DNA from: Hyposmocoma kahamanoa
Taxonomy: Eukaryota; Arthropoda; Insecta; Lepidoptera; Cosmopterigidae
Direction: 5' to 3'
Length of the DNA: 64,000 nucleotides
Assembly: GCF_003589595.1 (NCBI RefSeq)
Contig: NW_020653855.1
Coordinates: 4,530,060 to 4,594,059, forward strand
Shown one piece after another: positions 1 to 8,818 of the stretch; the first letter of the stretch is position 1; every line of letters starts with the position of its first letter. The notes below the pieces were generated by a model that searched no databases, was not told where the DNA came from, and was given only the letters and a program-made list of their open reading frames with translations. A program made the position numbers and the translations under genes.

Positions 1-29
1 CCTTAAGTCCACACTTTTCGAAATCAGCC

Positions 30-232
30 CACTGTGAACCGGCCCCCTAGCCTACCCCCTAAACGACCCCCGAACCACCCCCAGCCGACCCCTAACCGAC
101 TCCCTAACCGACCCCTTAACTAACCTCCTAACCGACCCCCAACTGACCCCTAACCGACCCTCAACCGGCCCCCTAACCGACCCCCTAACACACCCCAAAC
201 CCATCCCCTAACCCATATTCGTGATGACACTT
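30..232. repeat. Degenerate C-rich minisatellite
   Basis: About 200 bp made of imperfect units of roughly 10-12 bases, typically CCGACCCCCTAA or CTAACCGACCCC. Strand asymmetry is strong: almost no G on the plus strand. It resembles a decayed CCTAA-type array but the unit is longer and irregular, so it is not a telomere repeat as such. Confidence 0.8.
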
Positions 233-381
233 TTACTTGATAGTTTCGGTTTTAATTGTTAGTTTCAATTGTTTCTTAGAACAACTAATAAAATTAATCT
301 AATTGCAATTAAAATCAATTCAATCGAAATCAGTTGCAATTGAATAGATTTTTTAATCTGATTGAAATTTAATTGATTAAC
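233..381. other. AT-rich spacer with repeated CAATTG/AATTGA words
   Basis: No coding potential. The words CAATTG, AATCAATT and GATTGAAATT recur. There is no obvious TATA box or other Pol III-type promoter immediately before the U6-like sequence at 382, which argues against an intact U6 gene here. Confidence 0.5.
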
Positions 382-426
382 GTACTTGCTTCGGCAGTAC
401 ATATACTAAAATTGGAACGATACAGA
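382..426 (+). pseudogene. U6 snRNA 5' fragment (first 45 nt) fused to a LINE
   Basis: The 45 bases match the start of animal U6 snRNA: the 5' stem-loop GTACTTGCTTCGGCAGTAC, then CATATACTAAAATTGGAACG and ATACAGA. The stem is a perfect palindrome (GTAC...GTAC). Homology stops inside the conserved ACAGAGA box, and base 427 onward is LINE reverse-transcriptase coding sequence in frame. The central and 3' parts of U6 (GAAGATTAGC onward) are absent here and absent after the LINE end. By analogy with the well known mammalian U6-L1 chimeras, the likely origin is template switching from LINE RNA to U6 RNA during target-primed reverse transcription. This is not a functional snRNA gene. Confidence 0.88.
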
Positions 427-2052
427 ATTATACGTAATCTAAAAAATGAATACAGCTATGGAATAGACGAGATACCATCCGCGCTTATAAGGGTATGTGC
501 AGACGAATTGACGTTTCCGTTTTATACGCTTGTCAATCAGTCTTTTGCATAGGGTGTTTTCCCGGATCTTCTTAAACAATCCCTGATAAAACCGATCCTC
601 AAAAAAGGAAGTAAGTATGATCTGAGTAATTACAGACCCATTGCATTATTGCCCGCGGCTTCGAAAGTATTTGAGAAGGCAATGTGTAGCCGCCTATACT
701 CTTTCTGTGAAAAGTACAATATATTTGATGAGTCGCAGAATGGTTTTCGGAAAAATCGTTCAACTACACTTGCGACTTACAAATTTATGCAAAAGATTCT
801 GGATACACTAAATGAAAAAAAGTATGGTATCGGTATCCTATTGGACATGTCAAAGGCATACGATAAAGTTCGGTATGATATCTTACTGGATAAACTTTAC
901 GGAATGGGTATACGAGGTGACATTCATAAATGGTTCGCATCCTATTTAGAAAACAGGATCCAGTATGTAGAAATCGAGCATTATAACTATGAGACAGGGG
1001 AAATAACTCAAGTCAGATCTGAGCCCCAAAACATGAACAATTCGATACCACAAGGAAGCGTCATTGGGTGCATACTATTCCTGGCTTATATAAATGACCT
1101 CCCAAAAGTAATAAACGATTCATGTGTTCTTTTCGCTGACGACATCTCAATATTAACCTCTTGTAAAAATAGTGACCACTTAAATCAAACCCTTCACTTC
1201 AATACACTAACTACAATTGTAACATGGATGAATGATCACAATTTAGAAATTAACTTCACAAAAACCAAAATTATAGAATTTAGACCCTATCAAAAACCAT
1301 CACTAAATATTAATTTTTCGTATAACCAAATACAAATAGAAACCGTCAATACATTTAATTTACTCGGAATAGATATCGATACAAATATAAATTGGAAGCA
1401 CCATGTACAAAAAATCACAAAAAAGCTATCTAGTTTTACTTACGCCTTAAAAGAAATAAAGAAGTCAACAAATTTACAAACTGCCCTAAGTGCTTACTAT
1501 GCGTACGCTTATGCATGGTTATCATACGGCATCATATTGTGGGGCAATAGTACAACTGTAAATGACCTCTTTATTAAACAAAAAAACTGCGTAAGAATAC
1601 TAGCAAATATATCAAGAACAGAGAGCTGTGAACCATTCTTTAGAAAATACAAAATCTTAACCCTAACATCAATTTACATCTTGGAAGTTTGCAAATTTAT
1701 AAAAAAGTACCCACAATTTTACACTAAACTGCGAGACGAACCAAGACACCATCCCACAAGATACGGAAATAATCTTGTAACACCGTTCTCAAAATTGGAA
1801 ATGCATAGATCGAGCCCATATTCAATGTCGATAAAAATATACAACAAACTACCGGAGCATATAAAGCAAGAAAATAAAACAAGTATTTTCATAAATAACT
1901 TAAAAAACATTCTTTCTAATAAAACTTACTATACAGTGCAACAATATCTTGATGATAAATTGCTATAGCGTTGATCTGCCTCATTCCTATTTTGCTGTCC
2001 ATTATTATCATATTCATATTACAGGATTCATATGTCTTTCATTGTACCTATG
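427..2052 (+). mobile_element. 5'-truncated LINE (non-LTR retrotransposon), reverse transcriptase part
   Basis: Reverse transcriptase of a non-LTR retrotransposon, which copies LINE RNA into the chromosome by target-primed reverse transcription. Translation in one frame begins immediately after the U6 junction (motif YGIDEIPSALI) and runs to TAG at 1966-1968. A single in-frame TAG at 550-552 interrupts it. Before the conserved SNYRPIALLP segment the frame is already open. The APE endonuclease and ORF1 are missing because of 5' truncation. The 3' untranslated part continues beyond two later insertions, to about 5305. The clade is not resolved; the GIRG and YINDLP motifs are compatible with CR1/Daphne/Jockey-group elements. 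Confidence 0.9.
553..1968 (+). CDS. LINE reverse transcriptase, open part of frame
   Basis: About 471 sense codons between the in-frame stop at 550-552 and the terminal TAG. Numbering residues from the TTG codon at 649, the RT palm motifs are LDMSKAYD (65-72, first catalytic Asp), IPQGSVIG (133-140) and the catalytic FADD box (162-165), all intact. The thumb and C-terminal region follow, ending in a motif of the type YNKLPEHIKQ common near the C-terminus of insect LINE ORF2 proteins. There is no good ATG start, as expected for a 5'-truncated copy. The near absence of disabling mutations suggests a recent insertion. The protein is unlikely to be made as a functional product because the endonuclease domain is missing. 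Confidence 0.85.
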   Translation, partial: GVFPDLLKQSLIKPILKKGSKYDLSNYRPIALLPAASKVFEKAMCSRLYSFCEKYNIFDESQNGFRKNRSTTLATYKFMQKILDTLNEKKYGIGILLDMSKAYDKVRYDILLDKLYGMGIRGDIHKWFASYLENRIQYVEIEHYNYETGEITQVRSEPQNMNNSIPQGSVIGCILFLAYINDLPKVINDSCVLFADDISILTSCKNSDHLNQTLHFNTLTTIVTWMNDHNLEINFTKTKIIEFRPYQKPSLNINFSYNQIQIETVNTFNLLGIDIDTNINWKHHVQKITKKLSSFTYALKEIKKSTNLQTALSAYYAYAYAWLSYGIILWGNSTTVNDLFIKQKNCVRILANISRTESCEPFFRKYKILTLTSIYILEVCKFIKKYPQFYTKLRDEPRHHPTRYGNNLVTPFSKLEMHRSSPYSMSIKIYNKLPEHIKQENKTSIFINNLKNILSNKTYYTVQQYLDDKLL

Positions 2053-2275
2053 TAATAATAATATAACGCACACACTCAACATAGCCCCGCACTAGGGAAA
2101 CCCTGTGTCGCGGGTGCCATGGACACACACATAGACAACCACAAATTACACCCAAACTCACGAGAGAAATAATTACAGGCCATACAAATATTTCTCCCGG
2201 CTCAGGAATCGAACCTGGGACCTCTGCGTGGCAGTCCGGCATGGTAACCGTTCGGCCACGGAGGCAGTTAATGTG
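2053..2275 (-). mobile_element. SINE-S1, full-length copy inside the LINE 3' region
   Basis: Minus-strand tRNA-derived SINE. The head reads GCCTCCGTGGCCGAACGG (A box TGGCCGAACGG) and has the B box GGTTCGATTCC. The body carries GTGTGTCCATGGCACCCGCG and the 3' end is a short (TTA)n tail at the low-coordinate side. Family members lie at 6722, 34010 and 49947. It probably retroposed using a LINE that recognises TTA-type tails. Confidence 0.88.
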
Positions 2276-2512
2276 AATAAATAAATAAAATGAAGTAGAT
2301 AACATGTTATATAATGGAGTAAATGCAATGTTATTATGGTCGAATTAAAACTAGTATAACACATAATTGTACAATTAATAATATGTTTATATATATGATA
2401 AGAAATATAATAAGAAATTTTGTAATAATAATTATTGCTAAGGCTTGAAATGTAATTAAACCATATTATAAGTTTTTATATTGCTATGCCCTTACAGTAT
2501 ATTACATGTATA
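2276..2512 (+). mobile_element. LINE 3' region, between SINE and pogo insertions
   Basis: AT-rich, non-coding sequence between the SINE and the pogo element. It is interpreted as the 3' untranslated continuation of the LINE at 427, because removing the two insertions joins it to 5235-5305. This assignment is inference; no coding homology is available. Confidence 0.45.
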
Positions 2513-2527
2513 GGGTAAACTTGCCTA

Positions 2528-2553
2528 ATTCGTACTTACGCCAAATTCGTACT
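2528..2553. promoter_or_regulatory. Left subterminal ATTCGTACT repeats, likely transposase-binding sites
   Basis: ATTCGTACT occurs at 2528-2536 (inside the TIR) and again at 2545-2553. Further copies lie at 2885-2893 (TTTCGTACT) and around 2911-2927 (ACGTACTGGTACGATTT). Repeated subterminal words shared with the opposite end are typical transposase-recognition sites; binding itself is inference. Confidence 0.55.
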
Positions 2554-2682
2554 CCACTTATAACTCGCCTTTGGTAACAGCTATCAGCGCCTCTAGTGTC
2601 ACAAAATAGAAATAACAGTCGGCCATTTTACCACCTGACAGATAATACCTGTGACGCTGCTCTCGACAAAAATATTGAAAAA

Positions 2683-3062
2683 GTAAGTTTTTTTTCAACT
2701 ATTATTGTAATATTTTTACACATTTCGTAAGAGTTTTATTCAAATAAGACCGTGTATAACCTATTTTACGATTCGATACGTATTAACATGTGTCTTTGCG
2801 ATTTCATATGACTTTTTATCATACTCGTAACTGTTGTCAATTTTTTTGGCGGTAAATTTAAAATTTGTTTGGCCCTTGCTCCTATTTCGTACTCGAGTTA
2901 AGTTCTTAAAACGTACTGGTACGATTTAGGAAAACTATTTATGAATCTGAATTTGATAATTTACCATTTCTTAAATTGTTTATTACAAGTTGTTTTATTA
3001 GATTTTTGGTTGGAAAAATAACCACATAAAAACATATTAAACATAATTATTTTCTATTTTAG
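2683..3062 (+). other. Putative 5' UTR intron of the pogo transposase gene
   Basis: A consensus donor GTAAGT at 2683-2688 and an acceptor TTTTCTATTTTAG ending at 3062 bracket 380 bp. The acceptor AG lies only six bases before the ATG at 3069. Splicing would join an untranslated leader to the start codon. Based on splice-site consensus only. Confidence 0.45.
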
Positions 3063-3068
3063 AACACC

Positions 3069-4934
3069 ATGATAAAAAGAAAATATTATTCTTGGAGTAA
3101 AGAAGATATGGAAGAAGCGATTAGAAAATATAACAATGGGGACTTAAAATTCAACGAAGTTTGCCATGTATTTAAAATACCGAAACCGACATTTAGACGA
3201 CATTTAAAAGGCTTGAATACACGTAAAAGAATTGGACGTCCGAGTGATTTAACGGAGGAAATGGAAGCAGAACTAGTCAGACATGTTCTTTTGTTGGAAT
3301 CTAGATTTTTCGGCTTGACCATTACCGATTTACGGCGCTTAGCTTATCAATTAGCAGAAAAATACGGACTGAAACACAGATTCAATAATGAATCGCAATT
3401 AGCTGGTTGGAAATGGTATTACACATTTATGAAGAATCATCCAGAAATATCCTTACGAACCCCAGAACCCACATCTATGGCTCGCTGTAAAGGATTTAAC
3501 AAAGAAATGGTGATGGCGTTCTTCAACAAATATGAGTCCATCTTAGACGAAGGTCAATTTACAGCCGAAAAAATTTACAATATGGATGAGACAGGATTGA
3601 GCACAGTTCATAAGCCTTCAAAAATTTTGGCTCAAAAAGGGAAGCACCAGGTTGGAGCTGTCACTAGCGGTGAACGTGGTGTTAACACAACATGCATTTG
3701 TTGTATGAACGCAGCTGGAGAATTTGTGCCTCCCATGCTGATATTTAAACGTAAAAGGATGACAGAGAGCTTGATGCGAGGAGGGCCATCGAATACTTTG
3801 TATGATTGTTCAGAAAGCGGTTGGATCGTCAGCATCTTATTTACCAAATGGCTTAAACATTTTATAAAATGTCTAAGACTGCAAAAATCGCAAGAAAATC
3901 AAATTCTTCTCATCCTAGATGGTCATTCGACGCACACGAAGAACATTGATGCAATTAATCTTGCTAGGGACTATGGAATAATTATGTTATCTCTTCCGGC
4001 CCATACCACACACAAGTTGCAACCATTAGATAGATCATTTTTTAAAACTCTAAAACAGAATTTTAACGCTGCCTGCGTGTCATGGATGCGAAATCATCCT
4101 GGATCTGTCATAAAACAAACAAATATTGCAGAAATTTTGAAAGAGGCTTATCTTCGAGCAGTTTGTATGGAAACTGGAATACATGGCTTCGAATGTTGCG
4201 GTTTATGGCCTTGCAATCGCTATAAGATCAGGGATGAGGAATATGTCATACTTGAAGAAGATAATCTTAGTCTTCCGGAATCTTCCCGCTCTGAATTGGT
4301 TGAAGTCTCCCAAAATTTAACAACTGAAATACAACAAGAACAAACAAGGGCTTTCACGGATGTGCCACAATCTAACGAGATTTCTGTGCAAGAACAGACT
4401 GAGGAAGCTATGCCCCCAAATCTTCTTGAGGTATCGAGAATCCACCCTTTGGAACAGCAAGATCAATGTCTAGAAGAGAAAAAGAAAGAATGTTCTTCAG
4501 AGACGAAAGTAGAGGATTTTAAAGCACAGTCCGTTAGAACGACCCTCGAAACTATATCTCCATTACGGGCTATTCCTGGAAATTCAAGGCCACCGAAAAG
4601 AAAAACTACAGGTGCTATTATTATAACAGAAAGTCCTTATAAAAAAGAGCTAGAGGGTAAAATAGAAGAGTCGAAGAAGAAGAATGTATCGAAGAATCTA
4701 AGTGCTATGAAAACTAAAACACAAAAGGAAAATAAGAAAAAGAAACAAGAAAAAGATGAAAATGGCAGTTGGTACTGCACATTGTGTCAAGAAGATCTTA
4801 AAGAAACCATGATCCAGTGCACACAATGTGGGATGTGGGTACATGAACTTTGTGCAGGAACTAATAAAAAAACCAAAGATTATAACTGCGATGATTGCCG
4901 AGAATTGGCGAAGACCATCCGCCGAATTTTTTAA
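3069..4934 (+). CDS. pogo/Tigger-family transposase with C-terminal PHD finger
   Basis: A 621-residue DDE transposase with no internal stop. It should bind the terminal inverted repeats and cut and paste the element at TA sites. Residues about 9-48 form a psq-type helix-turn-helix (WSKEDMEEAIRKYNNGD...IPKPTFRRHL). A CENP-B-like second DNA-binding region follows at about 60-140. The DDE catalytic core has D173 (YNMDETGL), D284 (LLILDGHSTH) and D321 (LQPLDRSFF), with 36 residues between the last two. Residues 400-565 are a charged, low-complexity linker rich in Glu, Gln and Lys. A C4HC3 PHD-type zinc finger ends the protein (C570, C573, C584, C587, H592, C595, C607, C610). All catalytic and zinc-binding residues are present. 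The ATG follows a putative splice acceptor and has AACACC before it. A PHD finger suggests histone-tail reading, which might guide or silence integration; that is inference. Confidence 0.92.
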   Translation: MIKRKYYSWSKEDMEEAIRKYNNGDLKFNEVCHVFKIPKPTFRRHLKGLNTRKRIGRPSDLTEEMEAELVRHVLLLESRFFGLTITDLRRLAYQLAEKYGLKHRFNNESQLAGWKWYYTFMKNHPEISLRTPEPTSMARCKGFNKEMVMAFFNKYESILDEGQFTAEKIYNMDETGLSTVHKPSKILAQKGKHQVGAVTSGERGVNTTCICCMNAAGEFVPPMLIFKRKRMTESLMRGGPSNTLYDCSESGWIVSILFTKWLKHFIKCLRLQKSQENQILLILDGHSTHTKNIDAINLARDYGIIMLSLPAHTTHKLQPLDRSFFKTLKQNFNAACVSWMRNHPGSVIKQTNIAEILKEAYLRAVCMETGIHGFECCGLWPCNRYKIRDEEYVILEEDNLSLPESSRSELVEVSQNLTTEIQQEQTRAFTDVPQSNEISVQEQTEEAMPPNLLEVSRIHPLEQQDQCLEEKKKECSSETKVEDFKAQSVRTTLETISPLRAIPGNSRPPKRKTTGAIIITESPYKKELEGKIEESKKKNVSKNLSAMKTKTQKENKKKKQEKDENGSWYCTLCQEDLKETMIQCTQCGMWVHELCAGTNKKTKDYNCDDCRELAKTIRRIF

Positions 4935-4992
4935 TAACGTTTAATGTTTTAATTTTTGATTGTGATGCTGATTCTCAATGACTAGATCTCAA

Positions 4993-5048
4993 AGTACGAA
5001 TTAAGAATATAGCAGTACGATTTGGGATGAATGGTCTTAAATCGTACT
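4993..5048. promoter_or_regulatory. Right subterminal AGTACGAWTT repeats
   Basis: AGTACGAATT at 4993-5002, AGTACGATTT at 5014-5023 and an inverted AATCGTACT ending at 5048. Another copy is in the right TIR near 5210. They mirror the words at the left end and are probable transposase-binding sites. Confidence 0.55.
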
Positions 5049-5234
5049 TTTTTAGTTTTTTTTTTTATTGTTTATTTCTGAGAAGTTTATAAGGTTTATG
5101 TTAAATTTGATTATAGAAACAATAAAGTATTTAACAAACAAAAATTACTTTTATTTAAAACTAACTTATCATTCCTAGTTTTCTAAATGTGATGGTTTTC
5201 TCTTAACGGGTACGAATTAGGCAAGTTTACCTTA

Positions 5235-5305
5235 CGTAATATAGTGTAAAATTTGTATTATTTATATTATGTAAACTGCAATAAATATATTATCATTATC
5301 AATGC
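5235..5305 (+). mobile_element. Probable 3' end of the LINE started at 427
   Basis: AT-rich sequence with an AATAAA at about 5280 followed by TATTATCATTATC. It continues the pre-pogo LINE 3' region after the TA duplication. The exact end is uncertain because no target-site duplication could be matched to the flank before 382. Confidence 0.4.
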
Positions 5306-5339
5306 CCAACACTGATATAAATCTATGTACGTCACAAAA

Positions 5340-5558
5340 TAGGCTGTACATTGAAAAGAAAAAAGTATTTTGTTGAAATGTATTTTGCAACGAAAGTATT
5401 TGAAATACAAATTACAAAATACATTACGGTCAGGTATTTGAAATACCAATTACAAAATACATTTTTAGGGAGTAATTGAAATACAAATACAAAATACGTA
5501 TTTGTATTTTAAATACGTATTTCAAATACAAGTAATTCAAATACTGCCCAGCCCTGGG
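5340..5558. mobile_element. AT-rich hAT-like terminal fragment
   Basis: Repeated words such as AAATACAAATTACAAAATAC end in ACTGCCCAGCCCTG. Read inverted, the end is CAGGGCTGGGCAGT, a very common hAT-type terminus in animals. Only this end is recognisable, so it is a truncated non-autonomous copy. Confidence 0.55.
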
Positions 5559-6285
5559 CGTAGCCAGTAATGAATACGGACACTAAATGGAACGCAAGCG
5601 CGCCACCTAGCTGTGTGGTCCGCAAAACAACGTTTTCCGCGCTTCAACAGAATCGTGACATTGTTGGCAAGCACGATCGACTCGCCATGCAGTGTAGGCG
5701 TCGTCACGGAACTGTACTACGTTTCGCACGTATATACGTTCGGCTGTACGTATGTTTTTCAATTTCTCAATTATGGACCGATATTGAAAATTCTTTTTTT
5801 GATTGGAAGAATGCACTCTGATGGTGATCCCAATATCACCAAGTCAGAATGTGATGAGTAATAAATAAGCAGTAACTATATAACAACAACCTATAACCGT
5901 TTTGATAATTGTTTTAGTATTATAACCGGTTAATGCTTTGTCAACAGCAAGCTTTCTAAAAAGAATTCTAACATTGAAGAGTATGGACGCAGAAGACGAC
6001 TGTCAAGAAAATCCGCTTTATTTTTTACTTGCCTTAATATAGTGTTAACATAAATTACTGTAAAGCTTAGAGTTCGGTACACATCAGTGTTACATTATAC
6101 TGAAAAAGTAAAAAGGCCCTACAATTTAAACAAAGCAAAGTCACCCTTAGAATTATTGCTCTTACAAAAAAATTAGGAACCACAGTATGCTATTTTCAGT
6201 AAAAGTGTTCGACCAGGTAAGTACTGTCTATTTTTTCTGGAGCTAAGCAGTATTGTGATAATTATAAGGTTTCTGTTAAAACTAC
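5559..6285. other. Unassigned region
   Basis: Relatively GC-rich at 5575-5760 with overlapping short frames on both strands (for example 5570-5821 plus), none with recognisable motifs. Nothing identifiable from 5820 to 6285. Confidence 0.4.
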
Positions 6286-6287
6286 AG

Positions 6288-6455
6288 GAATATAGAACTT
6301 GTCGACTGTTTGTCTCAGGTTGACGGGCGCAGTGATAATGCCCCACAGACCTTCACGATTTAAAGCTCTGAGTAGCACTACAACTGTTACGTGTAGGCGA
6401 GTTGTTTACCACCAGACGCATGACTTGATCCGTCCCTTCTTTGGATACTCAAAGA
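6288..6455 (+). repeat. Rpt-A fragment
   Basis: Contains the family words CTTGTCGACTG...CTCAGG and GATTTAAAGCTCTGAGTGG, then GTGTAGGCG...CACCAGACGCATGACTTG. Both the start and the tail are decayed. Confidence 0.7.
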
Positions 6456-6721
6456 TAAATACTCTTTTACAAACACGTGTCTACAGTCGTACCCGTGCAA
6501 GAATGTGAGTTTCACCAAACTATTCTCTACTTACAGACATTCCGTAGCGCTCTTGTAAACTGCCCTAACAATGCTCTCCTACAGAACAAAGATTAAATGA
6601 ACCTAGTGGATTTTTCTTCTCAAAGTACTATCTGTCTCTGAATCCCAGCGCAATATGCCTTCTAGGTTTATAGTTAAAAATACAAGAGCATCTGCAAGGC
6701 GCAGTTTTACTATTTTAATAT

Positions 6722-6945
6722 TTATTTTAACTGCCTCTGTGGCCGAGCGATTACCATGCTGGACTGCCACGCAAGAGGTCCGGGATTGGATTCCCGTGCC
6801 AGGAGAAATATTTGCATGGCCTACATTAATTTCTCTAGTGAGTGTGGGTGTTATTTGTGGTTGTCTACGTGTGTGTCCATGGCACCCGCGATACAGGGTT
6901 TAGCACGGAGCTGTGAGTGTGTGCTATATTAATGCTATGTTTCTT
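6722..6945 (+). mobile_element. SINE-S1 copy
   Basis: Same family as 2053-2275. The head is CTGCCTCTGTGGCCGAGCG, with a degenerate B box (GGATTGGATTCCC). The body carries GTGTGTCCATGGCACCCGCG and the end is near TGTGTGCTATATTAATG. Substitutions in both promoter boxes suggest an older copy. Confidence 0.85.
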
Positions 6946-7277
6946 ACTAGGTAACCTGAGGATATTTATAGAGAAATAAATCATGCGTATGTGCATTTTT
7001 ATAATTATCCTCTCCGATATAATTAATATAATTTTTCCCGTACTAATAAGGTTCATTTTCCTTAGGTCGAGCGGCAGGGACACGGGTTTATTTCAGAATT
7101 AATTTTTTTATAAACGAAATTAAAACCATTTGAAAAATGCATATCGTCTAGGACACGTGTTCTGTTTACTTCAGTTGATATTAAAAAAATCATTGGTATA
7201 TCTAAAGTACATATTGAATTCAGCGGTTTTCTTGTAAAATTTCGACGTAAGTTTGTGTTTTTTTCTATCATGAAATT

Positions 7278-7718
7278 TTTAACCGACTTCAAAAAAAGAG
7301 GAGGTTCTCAATTCGGCTGCATTTTTGCTTCGGTATTTGTGAACCGATTTTGATGATTATTTTTTTGTTGGAAAGAGGGTGCCATTTAATTTTAAAGAAA
7401 ATCATCCACCTTAGGGTAGCTGTTCACGCATGAAGATTCATTTTTGTAAAAAGCGTTTAAATTTTATTATAAAGACCAATATTTTAATAGTTGATTTTGC
7501 TATTCTCTAATTCAAGGCGTTTTTCTCTCTCAATATACTTTGAGTAGTGAGAACCGATTTTTATTATCTCCTGTGTCAAGTTCCGTATAGTGGCGAACTA
7601 GGGGATGAATCCGGGTTTGCGCACTTTCCGATAACCGATTTCAATAAAACTTGGCAAATAGGTGTAATTCCACGTACTTTTGAGGTCGGTTTTTTTAATA
7701 CTCTGTACTGAGATTATT
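7278..7718 (+). mobile_element. MITE-B copy
   Basis: Begins TTAACCGACTTCAAAA and ends TTTTGAGGTCGGTTTTTTT followed by AATACTCTGTACTGAGATTATT. The two ends form an imperfect 14-bp terminal inverted repeat (AACCGACYTCAAAA). The body contains GTAGTGAGAACCGATTTTTA and ATTTCAATAAAACTTGGCAA. It is non-coding and non-autonomous. Confidence 0.85.
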
Positions 7719-8287
7719 TAGGCATCATGTTTTCATTCCATATAGTAATGAGGTATATCTTCAATGTTACTATATATTTTTTCCAACTCTTAAGAACCAC
7801 AAACTGGTTCAAATCATGACGAGCAAAAATTGGAATTAAATAATACGTGAGTTATCCGTTACTTTAGTTAGCTGATTGGAGTAATATTTCAAAGAGTCTT
7901 CGACACTGTTATCTAACCAGACAAGTGTCCACTCTACGCTAAAACCATAGCTATATCTGCTCCATCCCGTTAAGACCATACATAAATCTCCGTCCAATAA
8001 GGCAAGACGGATCGGTGCACCAATCGCTTTACTCGCAGCTTGAATTTAGCATATTGGAAAACTTAGATAGGTTAAGTACACATTTGAGTATCTGGAGACA
8101 AATAGCGAGTCTTTAGGTATATTTTTAGAAAAGAATGTTATTTTCAAACCTCGTTAAAATAAAGACGCATGTGATCATACGTCAAACGCTTTTGTCACAA
8201 TGGAACTTTAAAAAATAATACGAATTAACGTACAATACATTATGCATATGTGAAAGAAAGTTGCCAAGACCTGAAGGACAATTTGAC
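7719..8287. other. Unassigned region
   Basis: No ORF, repeat family or structured element recognised. Confidence 0.4.
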
Positions 8288-8425
8288 ACCTAACAAGTCC
8301 CATGTGCCTGTAATTTCGCCGGCACCTTACCATTCAAAACCTGCTTACATTACTTGTTTGCGACAGAAATAGATAAGATGGCAGTTCTTCTTTGGACGAA
8401 CTCTTTTACAAGGAGAGCCGGGCGT
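8288..8425 (-). repeat. Rpt-A 5' half
   Basis: Inverse of the family head: AACAAGTCCCATGTGCCTGTAA, then CAGAAATAG and GACGAACTCTTTTACAAGGAG. The tail half is missing. Confidence 0.7.
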
Positions 8426-8815
8426 CGTAATACATATAAATTAGAAGTACATGGCACTTAGTGCATTGAAACGGCGCGCGGTGATGAAACGCTTGCACAT
8501 AGGACTAGGTACCAGGAGACGAAGTGGGGAGGCGTGTTGCGGTGTGTACACCGCATTGCTCATGTGACACTGACACAACGTACAGGCAGCGCCCATTTGG
8601 CATCGCCCTTAAGGGCCTAAGACATTGATTTGATAACTAAATTGTGTTTATAAAACCAAATGAGTCAACAAGGCCAGGCTGAAAATTAGGACCGATTGGC
8701 ATATAGCCACAAAGTTGTTGTTCAGTTATTATTGTTAGATACAGTATATTTCTATTGTTATGTGTGGTAAATAAATGGTTTAAACGGTTTCATGGAATTC
8801 TAATGAACCGGGATC
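8426..8815. other. Unassigned region
   Basis: A somewhat GC-rich patch at 8465-8610 without recognisable coding motifs. Nothing else seen. Confidence 0.4.
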
Positions 8816-8818
8816 CGA

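Larger units (their letters stand above)
2513..5232 (+). mobile_element. Complete pogo/Tigger-type DNA transposon with TIRs and TA duplication
   Basis: The element is 2720 bp. The left end GGGTAAACTTGCCTAATTCG and the right end (inverted) AGGTAAACTTGCCTAATTCG match except at the second base from the TA, for about 23 bp. TA dinucleotides at 2511-2512 and 5233-5234 are the target duplication expected of IS630-Tc1-mariner/pogo elements. It encodes one transposase (3069-4934), has an AATAAA signal at 5121, and carries many copies of the 9-mer AGTACGAWT near both ends. It inserted into the LINE 3' region. All parts needed for an autonomous element appear present. Confidence 0.9.

Noticed and set aside
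382..426. Functional U6 snRNA gene
   Set aside because: Only the first 45 nt are present, with no recognisable promoter upstream and no 3' half or terminator.
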